Assembly: GCA_034440635.1 (NCBI GenBank)
Contig: JAOTON010000961.1
Coordinates: 248,001-312,000 of the forward strand
Direction of reading: 5' to 3'
Source: Lepas anatifera
Taxonomy: Eukaryota; Arthropoda; Thecostraca; Lepadidae
Length of the DNA: 64,000 nt
Below are positions 12,049 to 24,251 of the stretch, piece after piece. The translations under genes and the position numbers were made by a program. The notes beneath the pieces were generated by a model. The model saw nothing but the letters and a program-made list of their open reading frames with translations, had not been told where the DNA came from and ran no database searches. The first letter of the stretch is position 1. Each line of letters starts with the position of its first letter.

Positions 12049-15000
12049 CCAGGTCGCCATTTTTAACAAAGTCTTTCTGCACCGGAATTCGATCAATTCC
12101 GATTTTACATATTTCAGGGCATTACGTCTGTATAGTATACAGAAGTAAAAAAGCGCGACAACAGCCACATCACAGTTCTAAAAATCACGCAAAACAACTT
12201 AGCATACCTTCAAAAAACAAGTTTTTTGTTGACAATCACGTATCATGACCACCGCCAGGCGAAAAGGGGAAGTATCACCAAAGTGATGTGTGAGCAGTAA
12301 GGTAGTAGAAGGGCCAGCAAAAATAATCGAGAATACGGGCAGCTGGAGGAGAAAACGGCTCTGTTCTACTTCTCTCCCGTTCATAACATAACCCTATGCA
12401 CTACACTGTACCTACTGTACACTGCATGTACAGAATGCATTCCAGTTCTCACGTTCTGCATACTGCGGTATTTTTGCCGGGAAGGCGTGAAAATAGTTTT
12501 GATAGTTGGAGTCACCAGGTTCGCACAAGAACATAACTTCAACCGAATGTGAGCAAATATCAGTTTTGTCGGGTATGAGAGCCTAAGGCAGAAATGTGCT
12601 CCATTACCGTGATTTATTTTATTTTGTAGATTTTCCGACCAGTGAGGACTGAAGGATTGTGGCTTTTCCGAAAATCACACAGATCCCAGTATTTTTTCAT
12701 ATCCGCATTCCAATCCGTTTTACGTAATGTTCAAATTATTTTCTTTGGAACAAGTTAGGTAATTATCAGTTTAATGCTTAATATTTGAGGAAGAAAACTT
12801 ATCTTTAAATCAGCACCAGCCATCGGTGCAGGTTTAATTATGGTGTCGTTGGGTTTATTGTTGTAGAAATCCAGTCCGAGTAGTGAAGTAGCGAGACTTT
12901 TCTCTCGAGAGCCGGTAGCATGAACCACCCCGGTTTGTAACAGAACCCGCAGGCTTATGAGTAGACAAATTCAACCTAACAGGACATATCCCATGCTAAG
13001 GGGATATTTGCCCCAGATACGGCAGTGAGAGTAAGATGAGATATTGTCTTTAATCCATAAGCATAGACATGTTTTCCTCGCATTTTAGATGATGGGCTCG
13101 GTTGGCCACTATGCTGCGCCGCAAGGTCGCGCCTGCAGACATACTGAACCGCCGGGCACATTTGGCGCCCAGCTGGCTATACTGCGCCGGCGAACAAAGT
13201 CGGTTACCACAGCATGGTGCCAGTTCACCAACTGGAGCATTGGAGCATGGTTGTGGTGCTTGATAGGGGGCAATGTTTTGATGGGCCAACCTTTATTTTT
13301 TATTATTGGATGCCTACTTTTGCAATGTAAATGACTGCCTATAACTATGACAAAAACAAAACCGGATATGTGCGCAATTACGCAGGAGCAAACGGAAACC
13401 AGACTGTTCCTGTACCAAGATACAGGGAGTAAATGAGGGACAAGTGCCCACTTTAGACCGTCCTCTCGGCCCCCTGGACCCGTCCCGGCTTACCATTTAA
13501 ATTTCGCTCCCCAGGCTGCCTTTGCGATGCGTTTTGTCGGCCCTTGTCATCGGCGCATGGTTAAGATGCGAGTTCTAGACCTCATCCCCCCACCCCTAAT
13601 TGCAAAACCTGCCTCTTTGTATGATAGATACAAGACGACAAAAACCGAGCAAAACATAACTGAAGGAAAAACGGCTAATTGAGGTCCTGGAATCTGGGGA
13701 AGTATCATAGGCGCTTGAACTTTTTCCAAGTTGGAGGGGGGGCAAAAGTTGTCACCACTGGTGGGGTGAATTATAATTCTATCTATCACTTGATTTGTTA
13801 GCAGCAGAGGCACGGAATCGGCTCAAAGTTGGGGTACACGCTGCCCCCAGTCCGAAAGTTTTTTTGGGGGGAGGGGGCAGCCACCTTTGTCCCCGGTTCC
13901 TGTGTCTATGGGAAGTTCACTACATGTGTAATTGGAATCGGAAGCTCCTCTCAACTCCCACTTGATTCTCCTAATTTTATTCTTATGTAACTTGATGATC
14001 TTGCGAGCAATTGGTTCTCATTCTTACCGTTTTGGGGTGCAAGCAACAACTCATCGTCTGTGCTGGTGATCGATCCCTGATGCGTGTACACCATTGCCGC
14101 GGGTTAAACGATGGCATTGTCAGCGCGTGACAAATCCTTTATGCGTGTAAGGTCATTTGGAAAAGGCGTCAACCGCTGGGACATCATGTTTAAAGCCCTA
14201 TACAGCCACAACATCACACAGCTCTCGCTACCACTTTCCATTTTTAGTTTGAAGACCGCTCTCTGAGAGAAGCCTGCGTACCGGAACAGACTAATTTGGG
14301 TGGCATTTTTACCGAAGCAGCCCATCTGTTCAATGTCTGCAGGCCATGGGCGGCCAGTTAGACTGAGGCCGTTTCCGGCGCCGGGCGGGGTACCGACCCG
14401 GGGTCCGAGACCAGGTCGGAGGTTACCTGCGCCTGGGGGCAGTTCCCACGGCTGCGTCCGGTCGGGAAACGGTGGAGAAGACGCCCGCTGCCCCAGGCCA
14501 CTTCTTAAACACAGTCTTATTCATCCCAACGGCTGAGTAAACGTTTCGAGTGAGCCGAGTTATCATTGAGACACGCGCGTCTCCCGGGGTCATCTCGGAA
14601 GAGCCCGCAGCCGAGCCCTCCAGAGTGCGCTCGTTAATGTCGCTTCAAACGGACCGGAGGCAGGGTCAGAGTATTGTGCTTGGAACAGTATTTGTATTTT
14701 AGGCAGGTATAATACACGGACCTATCCCGAAACTGTTCAACACACGATATATAATTATCTTGCCAAAAACCCGAACAAAAATCTAGATCTTCGATAAAAT
14801 GTCTAAGCACTCGTAGTTTGGAACTAGATCGCATCCTGTCGTTGACATGATAAGAATCAAACGACTATCAGGCTAACTACACCATGTTTCACCCCAGAGC
14901 GGGATTCCAGGTCCGAACGCCTGGCATTGCTGCTGGGAAGGCTAGCGTAGTTGGCGGTCGCGCGTCTCCTCGGCGATTGGCGCTGCTGCATTCCGCTGGG

Positions 15001-15774
15001 TGTACAGCCACCACACGTCACCGCACTAACTGCCAGCTGAATTCATCCCTGCTCCCAGCCAAGACCACAGCGGTAGGCATTAGTTCTGCTAATTGCATGA
15101 AAGCGGTGCCATTCGTCCGAGCATGTGTCCCACGCAACGTATTGGCATTCAAACGAGTTTGAAGGCGAGCTTTCAGCGGGCGCATATAGTTATTACTGCG
15201 CAGAGGGTGCAGATTGTGTGCGGGCTCGCTCCCAGGGGTGGCGCGCGGCTGGTCTATGCCCCCCCCACAGGGACAGCAAAAAACTGGTCTTGAGCTCCCC
15301 CTGGCGTCGGACTGCATCGTTGGGAAGCGAGGGGGCGCGCACGCAGAGCTGCGCATCGCGGTAAACGTGAGTTTTCGTCGGTACCGCGTGGTTCGCAAAA
15401 AATAGTGCAAGGCATACCTTTCTGCAAAAACTGGACCACTTTTTACGAGCCTTTGGAGCTAGCGAAGCGAAATCTTGTATTGAAGTCTTATCTGCTCAAA
15501 CAATGGTTTTTTATTCCGATTTTTTAAATGAAATAATCTGTGGTGGGGTCTTGTATGATATATGATGGATATGGTATATGCATTTCGGCATACGATTTTG
15601 CAAGAAATATGATTGGCTCAAACATGTTCTGATCCGCTCCAGGAATGCGTAGGTTAAAAAAAGAACAGCGAAAACTCACGCATTGAACAATTCTCTAATA
15701 AGATCAACACTTCCTTTCAAATAGTGAGGTGATTATGGCACGAGTGCAGATGCTGCTCCACCGGAGTGAGTGCT
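12049..15774. other. unassigned stretch with GC-rich patches
   Basis: No gene recognised. Patches at 13090-13260, 14340-14480 and 14890-15370 are GC-rich and open in several overlapping frames (longest 130 codons, minus, 15018-15410) with no domain. C/G-run-rich DNA at about 13580-13910 resembles degraded MITE ends. 15400-15770 is AT-rich and featureless. Confidence 0.4.
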
Positions 15775-16610
15775 TTGACCCTTCACCGCCGGGGGGTCTG
15801 ATCGACCTCGCCGCCCTATGTATTTCAAAAATGGTTCAGAGTCAATTTAAATGAGACGGGTGTCACTTTTCATGGCTCTAGGGTGATGAATTAGACAGCT
15901 CATGACAAAAATGTCGATTCTGTTCTTCTAAAATGAGACTGACAAAACCAGGCCGTAACTCGGCTCCTAGAAAAGCTAGATCAAATTTCTAAACATCATT
16001 GGAAAGCTCTTGAATCATCATTGAAAAACGAAAAATATGCGTTGCCACACGTTGAAATTAGGTTAATACCAAGGTCACCAGAGGTTACCAAAGACCATGA
16101 TCTTCGAAAATGTTGTGTCTCTAGCACTTTGAAGCAATATACGGTCTTAAATTTGGTGTCATAGTGATGGGCATGGCCCAAATACTCGAATGATATGTAG
16201 CACGACCTTTAAAGTTCATTATTTGACCTTGAAATCCGGTGAAGGTCATAATGTGGACGTGCTGTGATCCTAAAAGGCCATGCTGTATTGCATTTGACTA
16301 CTCGGGTCAACACAAATACACTAATGCATTTTGTGTTGTCTTAGGTCTAGAGGTTCTCGAGTTATAAGGGATTTTCACTTTGGCCCATTGCCACGTCAAG
16401 GGTTAACACATATGGTTCCAAATTGGTTCAAATGTAGAAAACGGTAAGACACTTTCAGTGCCATTTCAATTGTTTCCTTATCACTTCCGGTTTCCAAGAT
16501 CTGAGGGGGGACGGTGCGCCCAAAAACCCCAACAATGATGATGACCTGAGGGGGTCCGATTGGACCCCTCCCAAGCAGTGGTGTGTACGAAAGGAGCGGT
16601 GCCGGGTTAA
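15775..16610 (+). mobile_element. third, diverged TTAA-type element
   Basis: Left end TTGACCCTTCACCGCC (TTAA mutated to TTGA), then GGGGGGTCTGATCGACC. The right end has GGGGTCCGATTGGACCCC and finishes GGTGCCGGGTTAA. The plan is that of families A and B: outer repeat, then an (imperfect) palindrome, then an interior with AAGGTCACCAGAGGT, TTTGACCTTGA and GAAGGTCAT. About 836 bp. An internal TTAA sits near 16405. The sequence is too diverged to place in family A or B. Confidence 0.6.
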
Positions 16611-17200
16611 CAATGCGTCACGACTGGCCTCAGAAAATTATTCAGGCAATATTTGTGTTCGAAATTCAAACTAGCTGAATATGTCGATCACCGGTGAGTG
16701 ATCGGTGAGACTGGCACGGATCTGGTGCGATTTCCGCCGGTGTGTCCAAGGCTCAACAACTGCGGGAGCTGGCTCCCGCCCAATCCACACCACCTGGCCA
16801 GTCAGACGCAGCCACCAGGTCACGATTGGAATGGAAATTCCGTGGGAAGCACACCCAACTTGTCAACAAATATGCGCAACTGCGCGCCGGCAGCGTTCCG
16901 GGCGGCTCGCACGGGTGCGGCGGTGGTCCCCGAATTCCCAACATACATCTCAATCTCAATCGACGTAGGACGTCTGCGTTTCCATTTCGCCCATTGGCGG
17001 CCGTACCTGCGCCTGCGCATCCATCACGCCAGATTGCCGTGAAAGGATCATTCCTGAGCGAGAGGTAGCTCAGATGTCATCAACAGGCGCGCTCTCAATG
17101 GCCCCACGCCGTCTGCCGTGGGAGCTGCCCCCCGCTTCAGTATGATATGATAATTTGCGCCGGCGGAAATTCAGAGATCACGGTTTGAATTGTACTTTCG
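16611..17200. other. unassigned stretch
   Basis: GC-rich at 16700-17040, where overlapping frames on both strands (up to 114 codons) show no recognisable domain. Nothing else seen. Confidence 0.4.
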
Positions 17201-17369
17201 GTGCCCGAATCCAGATGGCTCGAAACGAACGTGGAGGAGATTGAAAGGTTAGCAGAAGTCATTCCACTACTGAATGCGAAGGATTCGATCTATGTAGGCA
17301 TGCATCTGCGTGTCTGGGTGGTAGGTATCGAAGAGCCACTTCTGCTGGCGATTAGTATCAGATGGAACG
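17201..17369 (+). other. exon-like open stretch, unrecognised
   Basis: About 56 codons with protein-like composition (acidic start with NVEEIERL, then hydrophobic VWVVGIEEPLLLAISIRW) end at a reasonable splice donor, AACG|GTAGGT, at 17369/17370. A TGA lies upstream at 17186-17188. An acceptor could be the AG at 17212-17213. The frame stays open to the hAT insertion site at 17428. I do not recognise a family. It may be chance, or an exon of a gene interrupted downstream. Confidence 0.17.
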
Positions 17370-17559
17370 GTAGGTTTTTATTCATAAAGCTATTAAATTG
17401 TCATCCAAACAAATTGCTTGAAAGAGTCTTGCAAGCAGGGGCGCAAGTTTCCATATATTTGGGGGCTCGAGCCCCCCCCAATGCTCGGAGAAGCCCCCCA
17501 ATGACCCGACGAGCCCCCCCAATCCCAAGTTGCGGGCCCCTGCGGACAGAGCCGGGCCC

Positions 17560-20250
17560 CTGCCACGATTCCGGGCCCCAGTGATCTACTTGGGCTAGCT
17601 TTGGCTGAGACCAGGCTCCCTGGCATACTTGCGGGTGACCTGTGGGCCACCCTTAACCTCGGTGTCCGCAACCGGGCCCCTAACGATATTTTTCAGGCCC
17701 ACTTTGACTGCAGCCGGGTCCCTAATTCCGGCAGTCTCGGGCCTCCTGTCATCCAACCGGGCCCTCTGTGATCCACCCGGGCCCCCTGTGGACTGCAACC
17801 GGGCCCCCTGTAATCCACCCGGGCCCCTGTGACTGTAGCCGGGCCCCCTGTTATTTATCCGGCCCCCTGTGACTGCAACCGGGCCCCTCTTTGATCCACC
17901 CGCACCCCTGTGACTGCAAACGGGCCCCTGTGATCCAGCCGGGCCCCTGTGATCCACCCGGGCCCCTGTGACTGCAACCGGGCCCCCTGTCATCCACGCG
18001 GGCTCCCTGTGACTACAACCGGGCCATCTGTGATCCACCCGGCCCACCTGTGACTGCAACCGGCCCCCTGTAATCCACCCGGGCTCCCTGTGATTACAAC
18101 CGGGCCCCCTATCATCCACCCGGGCCCCTGTGATGCACCCGGGCCCCCTGGGACTGGGACCGGGCCAACTGTGACCCACCGGGGCCCCTGTGACTGCAAC
18201 CAGGCCCTCTGCGATCCACCCGGTCCCCTGTGACTGCAACCGGGCCCTCTGTGATCCACCCGGGCCCCCTGTAATTATAACCGGGCCCCATATGATCCAC
18301 CCGGGCCCCATGTGACTCCAACCGGGCCCCCTGTGACTGCAAGCGTGCCATCTATGATCCACCCGGGCCCCCTGTGACTGAAACCGGGCCCCCTGTAATT
18401 CACCCGGGCCCCCTGTGACGGGGCTCCCTGTAATTACAATCGGGCCCCCTATGATTCACCCGGGCCCCCTGTGACTCCATCCGGGCCCCCTGTGACTGCA
18501 ACTGGGCCATCTATGATCCACCCGGGCCCCCTGTGACTGAAACCGGGCCCCCTGTCATCCACCTGGGCCCCCTGTGACTGCAACTGGGCTATCTGTGATC
18601 CACCCGGGGCCCCTGTGACTGCAAACGGGCCACCTATGATCCACCCAGGCCCCCTGTGACTGCAACCGGGCCCCATGTGATCCACCCGGGCCCCCTGTAA
18701 TTACAACCGGGCCCCCTATGATCCAACCGGGCCCCTGTGACTGCAACCGGGCCCCATGTGATACACCCGGGCCCCCTGTGACTGCAACCGGGCCATCTGT
18801 GATCCACCCGGGGCCCCTGTGACTGCAACCAGGCCCCCTTTGATCCACCCGGGCCCCCAGCACTGCAATCGGGCCCCCTGTAATCCACCTGGGGCCCCTG
18901 TAATCCACCCGGGGCCCCATGTGATCCATCCTGGGCCCCTGTGATCCACACGGGCCCTCTTTGACTGCAACCGGGCCCCCTGAGATCCACCCGGGCCCCC
19001 TGTGACTGCAAACGGATTCCCTGTGGTCCAGTCGGGCCACCTGTGACTGAAACCGGGCCCCCTGTCATCCACCCGGGCACCCTGTGACTGCAACTGGGCC
19101 ATCTGTGATCCACCCGAGGCCCCTGTGACTGCAACCGGGCCCCCTATGATTCATTCAGACCTCCTGTGACTGCGACCGGGCCCCCTGTGATCCACCCGGA
19201 CCCCCTGTGACTGCAACCGGACCCCCTGTGATTACAACCAGGCCAGTTAAGAACCACCCGGGCCATCTGTGATCCACCCGGGTCCCCTGTGACTGCAACG
19301 GGGCCCTCTGTGAGCCATCCGGCCCCCTGTGACTGCAACCGGGCCCCCTGTGACTGCAACCGGGCCCTCTGTGATACACCCGGCCCCCTGGGACTGCAAC
19401 CGGACCATCTGTGATCCACTCAGGGGCCCCTGTGACTGCAACCATGCACTATGTGACTGCAATCGGGCCCCCTGAGATCCACCCGGGCCCCCTGTGACTG
19501 CAAACGGATTCCCTGTGGTCCAACCGGGCCACCTGTGACTGCAACCAGGCCCCTGGAATTCACCCGGCCCCCTGTTATCCACCCGGGCCCCTGTGACTGC
19601 AACCGGGCCCTCTGTGATCCGCCCGAGCCCCTGTCACCGCAACCGGGCGCTTGTGATCCACCTGGGCCCCCTGTGACTGCAACCGGGCTCCCTGTGGTCC
19701 AGGAGGCGAAGGTCCTCTAATGCCACAGACGGGCCCTTGCCATGAGTGCGGGGCCCCGTGGTCTATCTGGGCTTGCTGTGGCTGCGGTCGGGCTCCCTGA
19801 CATGCTTGCCTGGCATGCTTGCTTGGGTGCGGTCCCCTTTAGGGCCACCCATAATCGCTGTGTCCGCAAACGAGCCCCTAACGATATTCTCAGGCCCATT
19901 TTGACTGCATCCGGGGCCCTATTTCTGGCAGTCTCGGGACCTTTTTGGTTCCTCTGTGACTGCAACCGGGCTCCTTGTATTCTACATTGGCCCTTTTAGT
20001 CTGCCCGGGGCCTTTGTAGGTGGTCTGGACTTTTTGTAGTGTGCCTGGGTCCTGTGTGGTCCGCCCGGGCCCCTGTGGTCTGCCCGCGCCCCTTGTGGGC
20101 GGTCTGGGCTCCTTTTAGTCTGCCCGGGCCCTCTGTTGTCTGCTCGGGCCCCCTGTGGTCTACCCAGCCCCCTGCGGTCTGCCCGGCCCCTTGCAATTTG
20201 CCCGGGCTCCTATGGTTTGTCCGTGTCCCTGTGGTCTGCAAGGAACCACA
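17560..20250. repeat. GC-rich minisatellite, 20-21 bp units in 41-bp dimers
   Basis: The core is an alternation of CCGGGCCCCCTGTGATCCAC and CCGGGCCCCCTGTGACTGCA, a 41-bp dimer repeated for about 2 kb (17.74-19.70 kb) and fading into CTGCCCGGGCCCCTGTGGT units to 20.25 kb. The two edges are copies of each other: CCCCTAACGATATT...CAGGCCCA at about 17674-17700 recurs at 19876-19900, followed in both by TTTTGACTGCA/CTTTGACTGCA and GGCAGTCTCGGG. Gly/Pro-rich minus frames up to 255 codons are by-products. Confidence 0.95.
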
Positions 20251-20251
20251 G

Positions 20252-20417
20252 CACTAGCGGATCCGGGGGGGTAAAGGTAAAATCGGGGGATTTGATGCCC
20301 TACCCAAATCCCCCGATTTTACCGATTTTTACGGATTTTCTTCAAACAAAAACCATATTTTTTCACGATTTGGGGCCCTGTTGCCCCTCCCCCACCGTCG
20401 GCCTGAATCCGTCCCTG
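20252..20417. mobile_element. nested ~166-bp MITE-like insert
   Basis: Starts CACTAGCGGATCCGGG and ends CTGAATCCGTCCCTG, loosely inverted ends of the CGGATCC type. It contains the inverted pair AATCGGGGGATTTG / CAAATCCCCCGATT. No target duplication is evident. Confidence 0.5.
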
Positions 20418-20723
20418 ATTCCACTCCTCCCACTTCGCTGTATCCGGGAACCCGAGCTATAATTTCGGGCTCCCTCTGGGCTACCCAGGCCTCCTCTGGC
20501 TCTAGCCGGGCTCCTTGCCTTGGTTACGACCCCCGTAGTTCACCACCCCCCACCGTGCGCAGCCGGGCCCCTTCCGACAAGTACTGGTTTAATAAATTGG
20601 CATGCTTGTTATTTTGGCATCTCTCCGCCGGCACTACTTTTCTTCATTGATATATTTCTAGGCATTTTTGTCAGAAATGTGCATGAAGTTTTCCATTTTG
20701 TTTGTTCTAGTGGAATTTGAAAT

Positions 20724-20756
20724 ACAGACAAATTTAAGTCTCTTAAATTTGTCTGT
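20724..20756. repeat. 15-bp perfect hairpin with 3-nt loop
   Basis: ACAGACAAATTTAAG, loop TCT, then the exact reverse complement. It lies in an AT-rich part of the hAT element. The stem is too short for a typical miRNA precursor. Confidence 0.85.
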
Positions 20757-21193
20757 CAAAAAGTGTATCATATCTTGTCGTCAAATCTGGGTCAAATAAT
20801 GTGCGTCCGCCGGCGAATGGTAGCCTCTTAATTTCCCGGGCTTGTCAGCGCAGCGCGAAGGAAGCTAAGGCATGCTCCTGGCTCTCTTATCGCATTCGCC
20901 GAGGCGAATGATTTGCACAAAGTTTGCCTTGAACAATAAAATTGGCATGCTTATGATTCAATCGGCTTGTGTCTACTCTGGAAAAGTTTCGTTAGGCTCT
21001 GATTTGGATTTTACGTTTGGGCTTTTCGTGTCAATCCAAATCGTGCTCCGATGCGCAGTGTTGAATGGCAAGTGAAGTGATTGTTTGCTATTAGCTCCTG
21101 TCGGGCTAAATCCCTAATGAGTGATGATCCCCTGTCCGGCTCCCCTGATGGCTAAATACCAAGACTTGGAGAATCTTTTGCCCCCATGGCCGC

Positions 21194-21400
21194 CAGTGAC
21201 GTATCTAGAATTTGGGTAAGGGAAGAGGGAGGGGCAAAGCCTCAGAGGACAGGGTGACACTTAGCCACCCGAAGGGCGCACTTTTCACCCAAAGGGCGAC
21301 CAATCGTCGCATCCTGGGGGAGGGGAGGGTTTGGGGGCGGCATTTCGTCCTCAGAGGCTCTTGGGTTTAAGGGGTGGCTGCCCCATTCGCCCCGCCCCTG
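21194..21400. mobile_element. nested 207-bp hAT-like MITE
   Basis: Starts CAGTGACGTATCTAGAATTT and ends CCCGCCCCTG. Flanking 8-mers ATGGCCGC (21186-21193) and GTGGCTGC (21401-21408) match at 6 of 8 positions, as expected of an old hAT duplication. Non-coding, with internal AGGG/CCCT-rich blocks and a CCCAAAGGGCG pair. Confidence 0.55.
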
Positions 21401-23130
21401 GTGGCTGCAGCCGGGTCCCTACTCCCAGTAGTTAATACCCTGTGGATGCAGACGGGCCTGCCATGGATGCGGTCGTGTAACTGCAACCAGCCTCTGCCAT
21501 GCTTGCCATGCGGGCCCCTGTGGTATCCCGGGCCCCTATTGGTCTGACCGGGCCCCCTGTGACCTGTCCGGGCCCCTGTGGTCTGCCCGGGCCCCAGTGT
21601 GCAAGGTATGGCATTTTCGACGAGATCTCGTCGGTGCGAGTGCCCTTGGAGACAGGAGCGAGTAGTGCGAATTTTATCAGCCTGGAGCGAATTTGCAAGA
21701 CTGGTGCGAGGAAGTTGACACTGAAAACTAAAAAAAAAAATAATGACTGAATAGTTAGGAAGACACAGGAGGGGGCCTTATAAAAAGTCCTTAACTAACT
21801 AATAAGAGAGGTAGTATTGCATCGTGTGGGTAGGAATGTGTGCGTTTTTCTCCCTGGTATATGGCAGATTGGTGCGAATTTTTTTAGTCTGGTGGTGCGA
21901 TAATTTTGGATGGCTGGTGCGACTCATCTGGCCTGCTGCCATACTTTGCAGACTGGCCGGGTCCCATTTGGTCTGCACGGACCCCTTGTCTGCTAGCGCC
22001 CATTTTGTTCTGATCGAGCCCCTTGTGGTCTGCCCGGGCCTCCTGTGGTTTTCCCGGAACCCTTTTGGTCTGTCCGGGCCTCTGTGTGGCCTCTGCGGAC
22101 CCCCTTTTGTCCGTTCGGGGCCCCTTTTGTCTGCGCGGGCCCTCTGTGGTTTGCCCGGGCCCCTCCCAGTCTGCAAAGTATGACACTTTTGGCGAGATCT
22201 CGTGGTGCGGACACCCTTCAGGTGGTTCGAACTTTGGAGCAAACAAATGCCCACTTTTGCTGTATGGTGCGAGGGAGCTCAAATCAAACACCCACAGAGG
22301 TCTGAGAAGGGAGAAACTGGTAAAAACATCGAAATTTCCGGGTCAGTGAAATTTCTCACCAATGCTTGGTGTGAATTTTAGGCTGCTGGTGGTGCGAAAT
22401 ATCTACAAGACTGGTGCGGACTCAACGGGTCTGCTGCCATACTTTCCAGACTGGGCCCCTCTGTGGCTAGCCCGGCCCCTGTGTTCTGCTCGGGTCCCTG
22501 TGGTCTGCCCGGGTCCTTTCATCTGTCCAGGCCCCGTGTGGTCTGCCCGGGCCCGCTGCCCAGCCAGCAATTCCGACCGGGCCCAGAGCGGGCTGGGCCG
22601 GGCTCTGCCCGAGCTCTAAGACTCATAGCTGAACCACATAGACTCGGGCTGAGCCCGACATTAGGTCGAGGGATGACAACTTGCCCGAGCGGTAGAGCCC
22701 GGTCTTGCTTGACCATGGGCTCTGCCCAGGCGCAGCGGAGCCGGACCTGGGCTGAGCCCATGTACGCGGGCTCTGCCCAGTCAAAGCCCAGCATATATCG
22801 GGCAGAGTCCAGCCAAATTGCTGGCTGTGTGTGGTCTGCTCGGGCCCCTTTTGGGCTTACCGGCGTCCTATGGTTTTCTGGGTTCCTGTGGTCTGTCCGG
22901 CCCCTTTGGTGTGCTCAGGCCCTCTGTGGTCTGTCTGGGCCCCTTGTGGTCTAAGAATATCGTGCAGAAACTGAAGCTGTTGTGTTAGTCGCGTATTTGC
23001 AGGAGTTCCTTATTTGTGAGCAGTTTCGTGCCCCAGGTGGTGTATCCGTGCTCCCTGTTGCCGAAACTGGCCCCCTGCCATGCTTGCGGGCCCCCTGTGG
23101 TTTTCCCGGGCAACGTGCGGCCCGTCCCAT
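21401..23130. repeat. diverged higher-order repeat with GGTGCGA blocks
   Basis: Blocks of TCTGCCCGGGCCCC units alternate with AT-richer segments that are copies of each other: GTATGGCATTTTCGACGAGA at about 21605 matches GTATGACACTTTTGGCGAGA at about 22178, and CTGCTGCCATACTTTGCAGA at 21940 matches CTGCTGCCATACTTTCCAGA at 22431. The offset is about 500-575 bp. A GGGCTGAGCCC-rich patch at 22570-22810 interrupts the pattern. Confidence 0.8.
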
Positions 23131-23447
23131 GCCTCCTGGAACATTCGGGGAAAAATGGATGGGGCCTGAGAAATGTTAGGCCCCCCATTCCTTTTGTACT
23201 GATCCTACATGAGGATTGTAAAGGGAAATAGGCAGTACCACCTATTCATAGTACCCCTTGACCGGTACCCAGTGTTGTAAAATGTCATGAACTGGCAAGG
23301 TGAATGGATCAGAAAAAGGTGTCTTGATCATGTAACATAAATATCAGTATCCCCGCTGATAAAGGAATTTTGCACTTCGATCTCTACCTTCCATTTGTAT
23401 CAAATTATTCGCGATAATGCGATTTCGTTCCAGGTGTGAATGTTAAA

Positions 23448-23965
23448 ATGGTTGGACAGTATAAACATAAGTCGGGTGCACAAAAGCGTAAAACAAAGAA
23501 CATTCAATACCGAGGGGCTGCTCTGGCAAAACTACCCAAACTTTGTTCATTTTTCAGGTAACCTATGAATCTAGAATCGTCTTGCTAATTTTGCAAACTG
23601 TTATAAAATGACCCCGAGCATATTTGCATTTAATCTCTAGCAACGTACGCATCCACTTAAAGTAGTTCATATCACTACTATTTTTGGTACTTTGCAAGCT
23701 ACGTTCATTTATCGACCGCAAAAAATTAAAACCCCAATTTAAAACTAACTCGGAAAAGTGCAATGTGTATAGTTTCCAGCAAAACGGTAAAGTAAGGTTG
23801 TAATTCCAATCCTTCTTTTCCTGATCATTGCCTTCCTCGGCCAGGCCACCAGCCGGATCCCGTTTGCTAAAAGACCCTCCAGCATCCATCCCTCCTGCGT
23901 CGTCCGGGGCTGATCCCGTTGTACCTCCGGAGATCATCCGCGTGGACGACGAAAACGCTAAGTAG
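23448..23965 (+). pseudogene. truncated hAT transposase, two N-terminal exons
   Basis: Exon 1 (23448-23557) starts at ATG and encodes 36 residues plus two bases, including YKHKSGAQKRK and LAKLPKLCSFF. This basic KSGAQKRK plus LPKL..FF pattern is what I know from the N-terminus of ZMYM1-like hAT transposases. It ends at CAG|GTAACC. A matching acceptor, GGCCAG|G, lies at 23844/23845 after a 287-bp intron, and the phase fits: AG plus G makes Arg. Exon 2 continues with a Pro/Ser-rich stretch and PPEIIRVDDENAK, then TAG at 23963-23965; alternatively it ends at a donor AA|GTAGAC. The zinc finger, the catalytic domain and the dimerisation region are missing. It lies inside the hAT ends in the same element, which supports the assignment. 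Confidence 0.72.
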
Positions 23966-24251
23966 ACACCTACTTGTCTAATATCCTTCCATACTTTGGC
24001 AGCTCGTTCAAAAGATTGGGTCTTCTGACTACTTTTTGGGCTAAATAGTGCAAATCAGGAACAGTGACGAATAGCGCGCTAAAAAAATTGTTATTTAACC
24101 TTTGCAGTCAGTTTTCGACAACAAACGGTCGAAAATACGTTTTTTCGGTCACATTTTCATTAAAAAAATACGGGCCCCCATCATGTACGGGCCCCCTTTC
24201 GAGCCGGGTGCCCCCCAATCGAAAACATAAAGTTGCGCCCCTGCTTGCAAG

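Larger units (their letters stand above)
17436..24243 (+). mobile_element. 6.8-kb non-autonomous hAT element filled with minisatellite
   Basis: The left end CAGGGGCGCAAG (17436) and right end AGTTGCGCCCCTG (24243) are inverted repeats, extending to about 15 bp with one mismatch. The flanking 8 bp are identical: CTTGCAAG at 17428-17435 and at 24244-24251. Family knowledge: an 8-bp duplication and ends starting CAG are hAT hallmarks. The interior is a GC-rich tandem array (17.56-20.25 kb), diverged higher-order copies (21.4-23.1 kb), two nested MITEs, and a two-exon remnant of a hAT transposase at 23.45-23.97 kb in the plus orientation. No catalytic domain remains, so it would need a transposase in trans. 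Confidence 0.93.

Noticed and set aside
15018..15410. 130-codon minus frame with overlapping plus frames
   Set aside because: Several mutually incompatible frames are open in GC-rich DNA with no domain; chance is the simpler explanation.
17595..19602. Minus-strand Gly/Pro-rich frames (up to 255 codons) that resemble collagen-like or structural proteins
   Set aside because: They are translations of the 20/41-bp minisatellite, shift frame repeatedly, and are open in more than one frame; there is no Gly-X-Y register or signal peptide.
20724..20756. Small RNA hairpin
   Set aside because: A 15-bp stem is too short for a miRNA precursor, and AT-rich hairpins of this size are common in repeat DNA.
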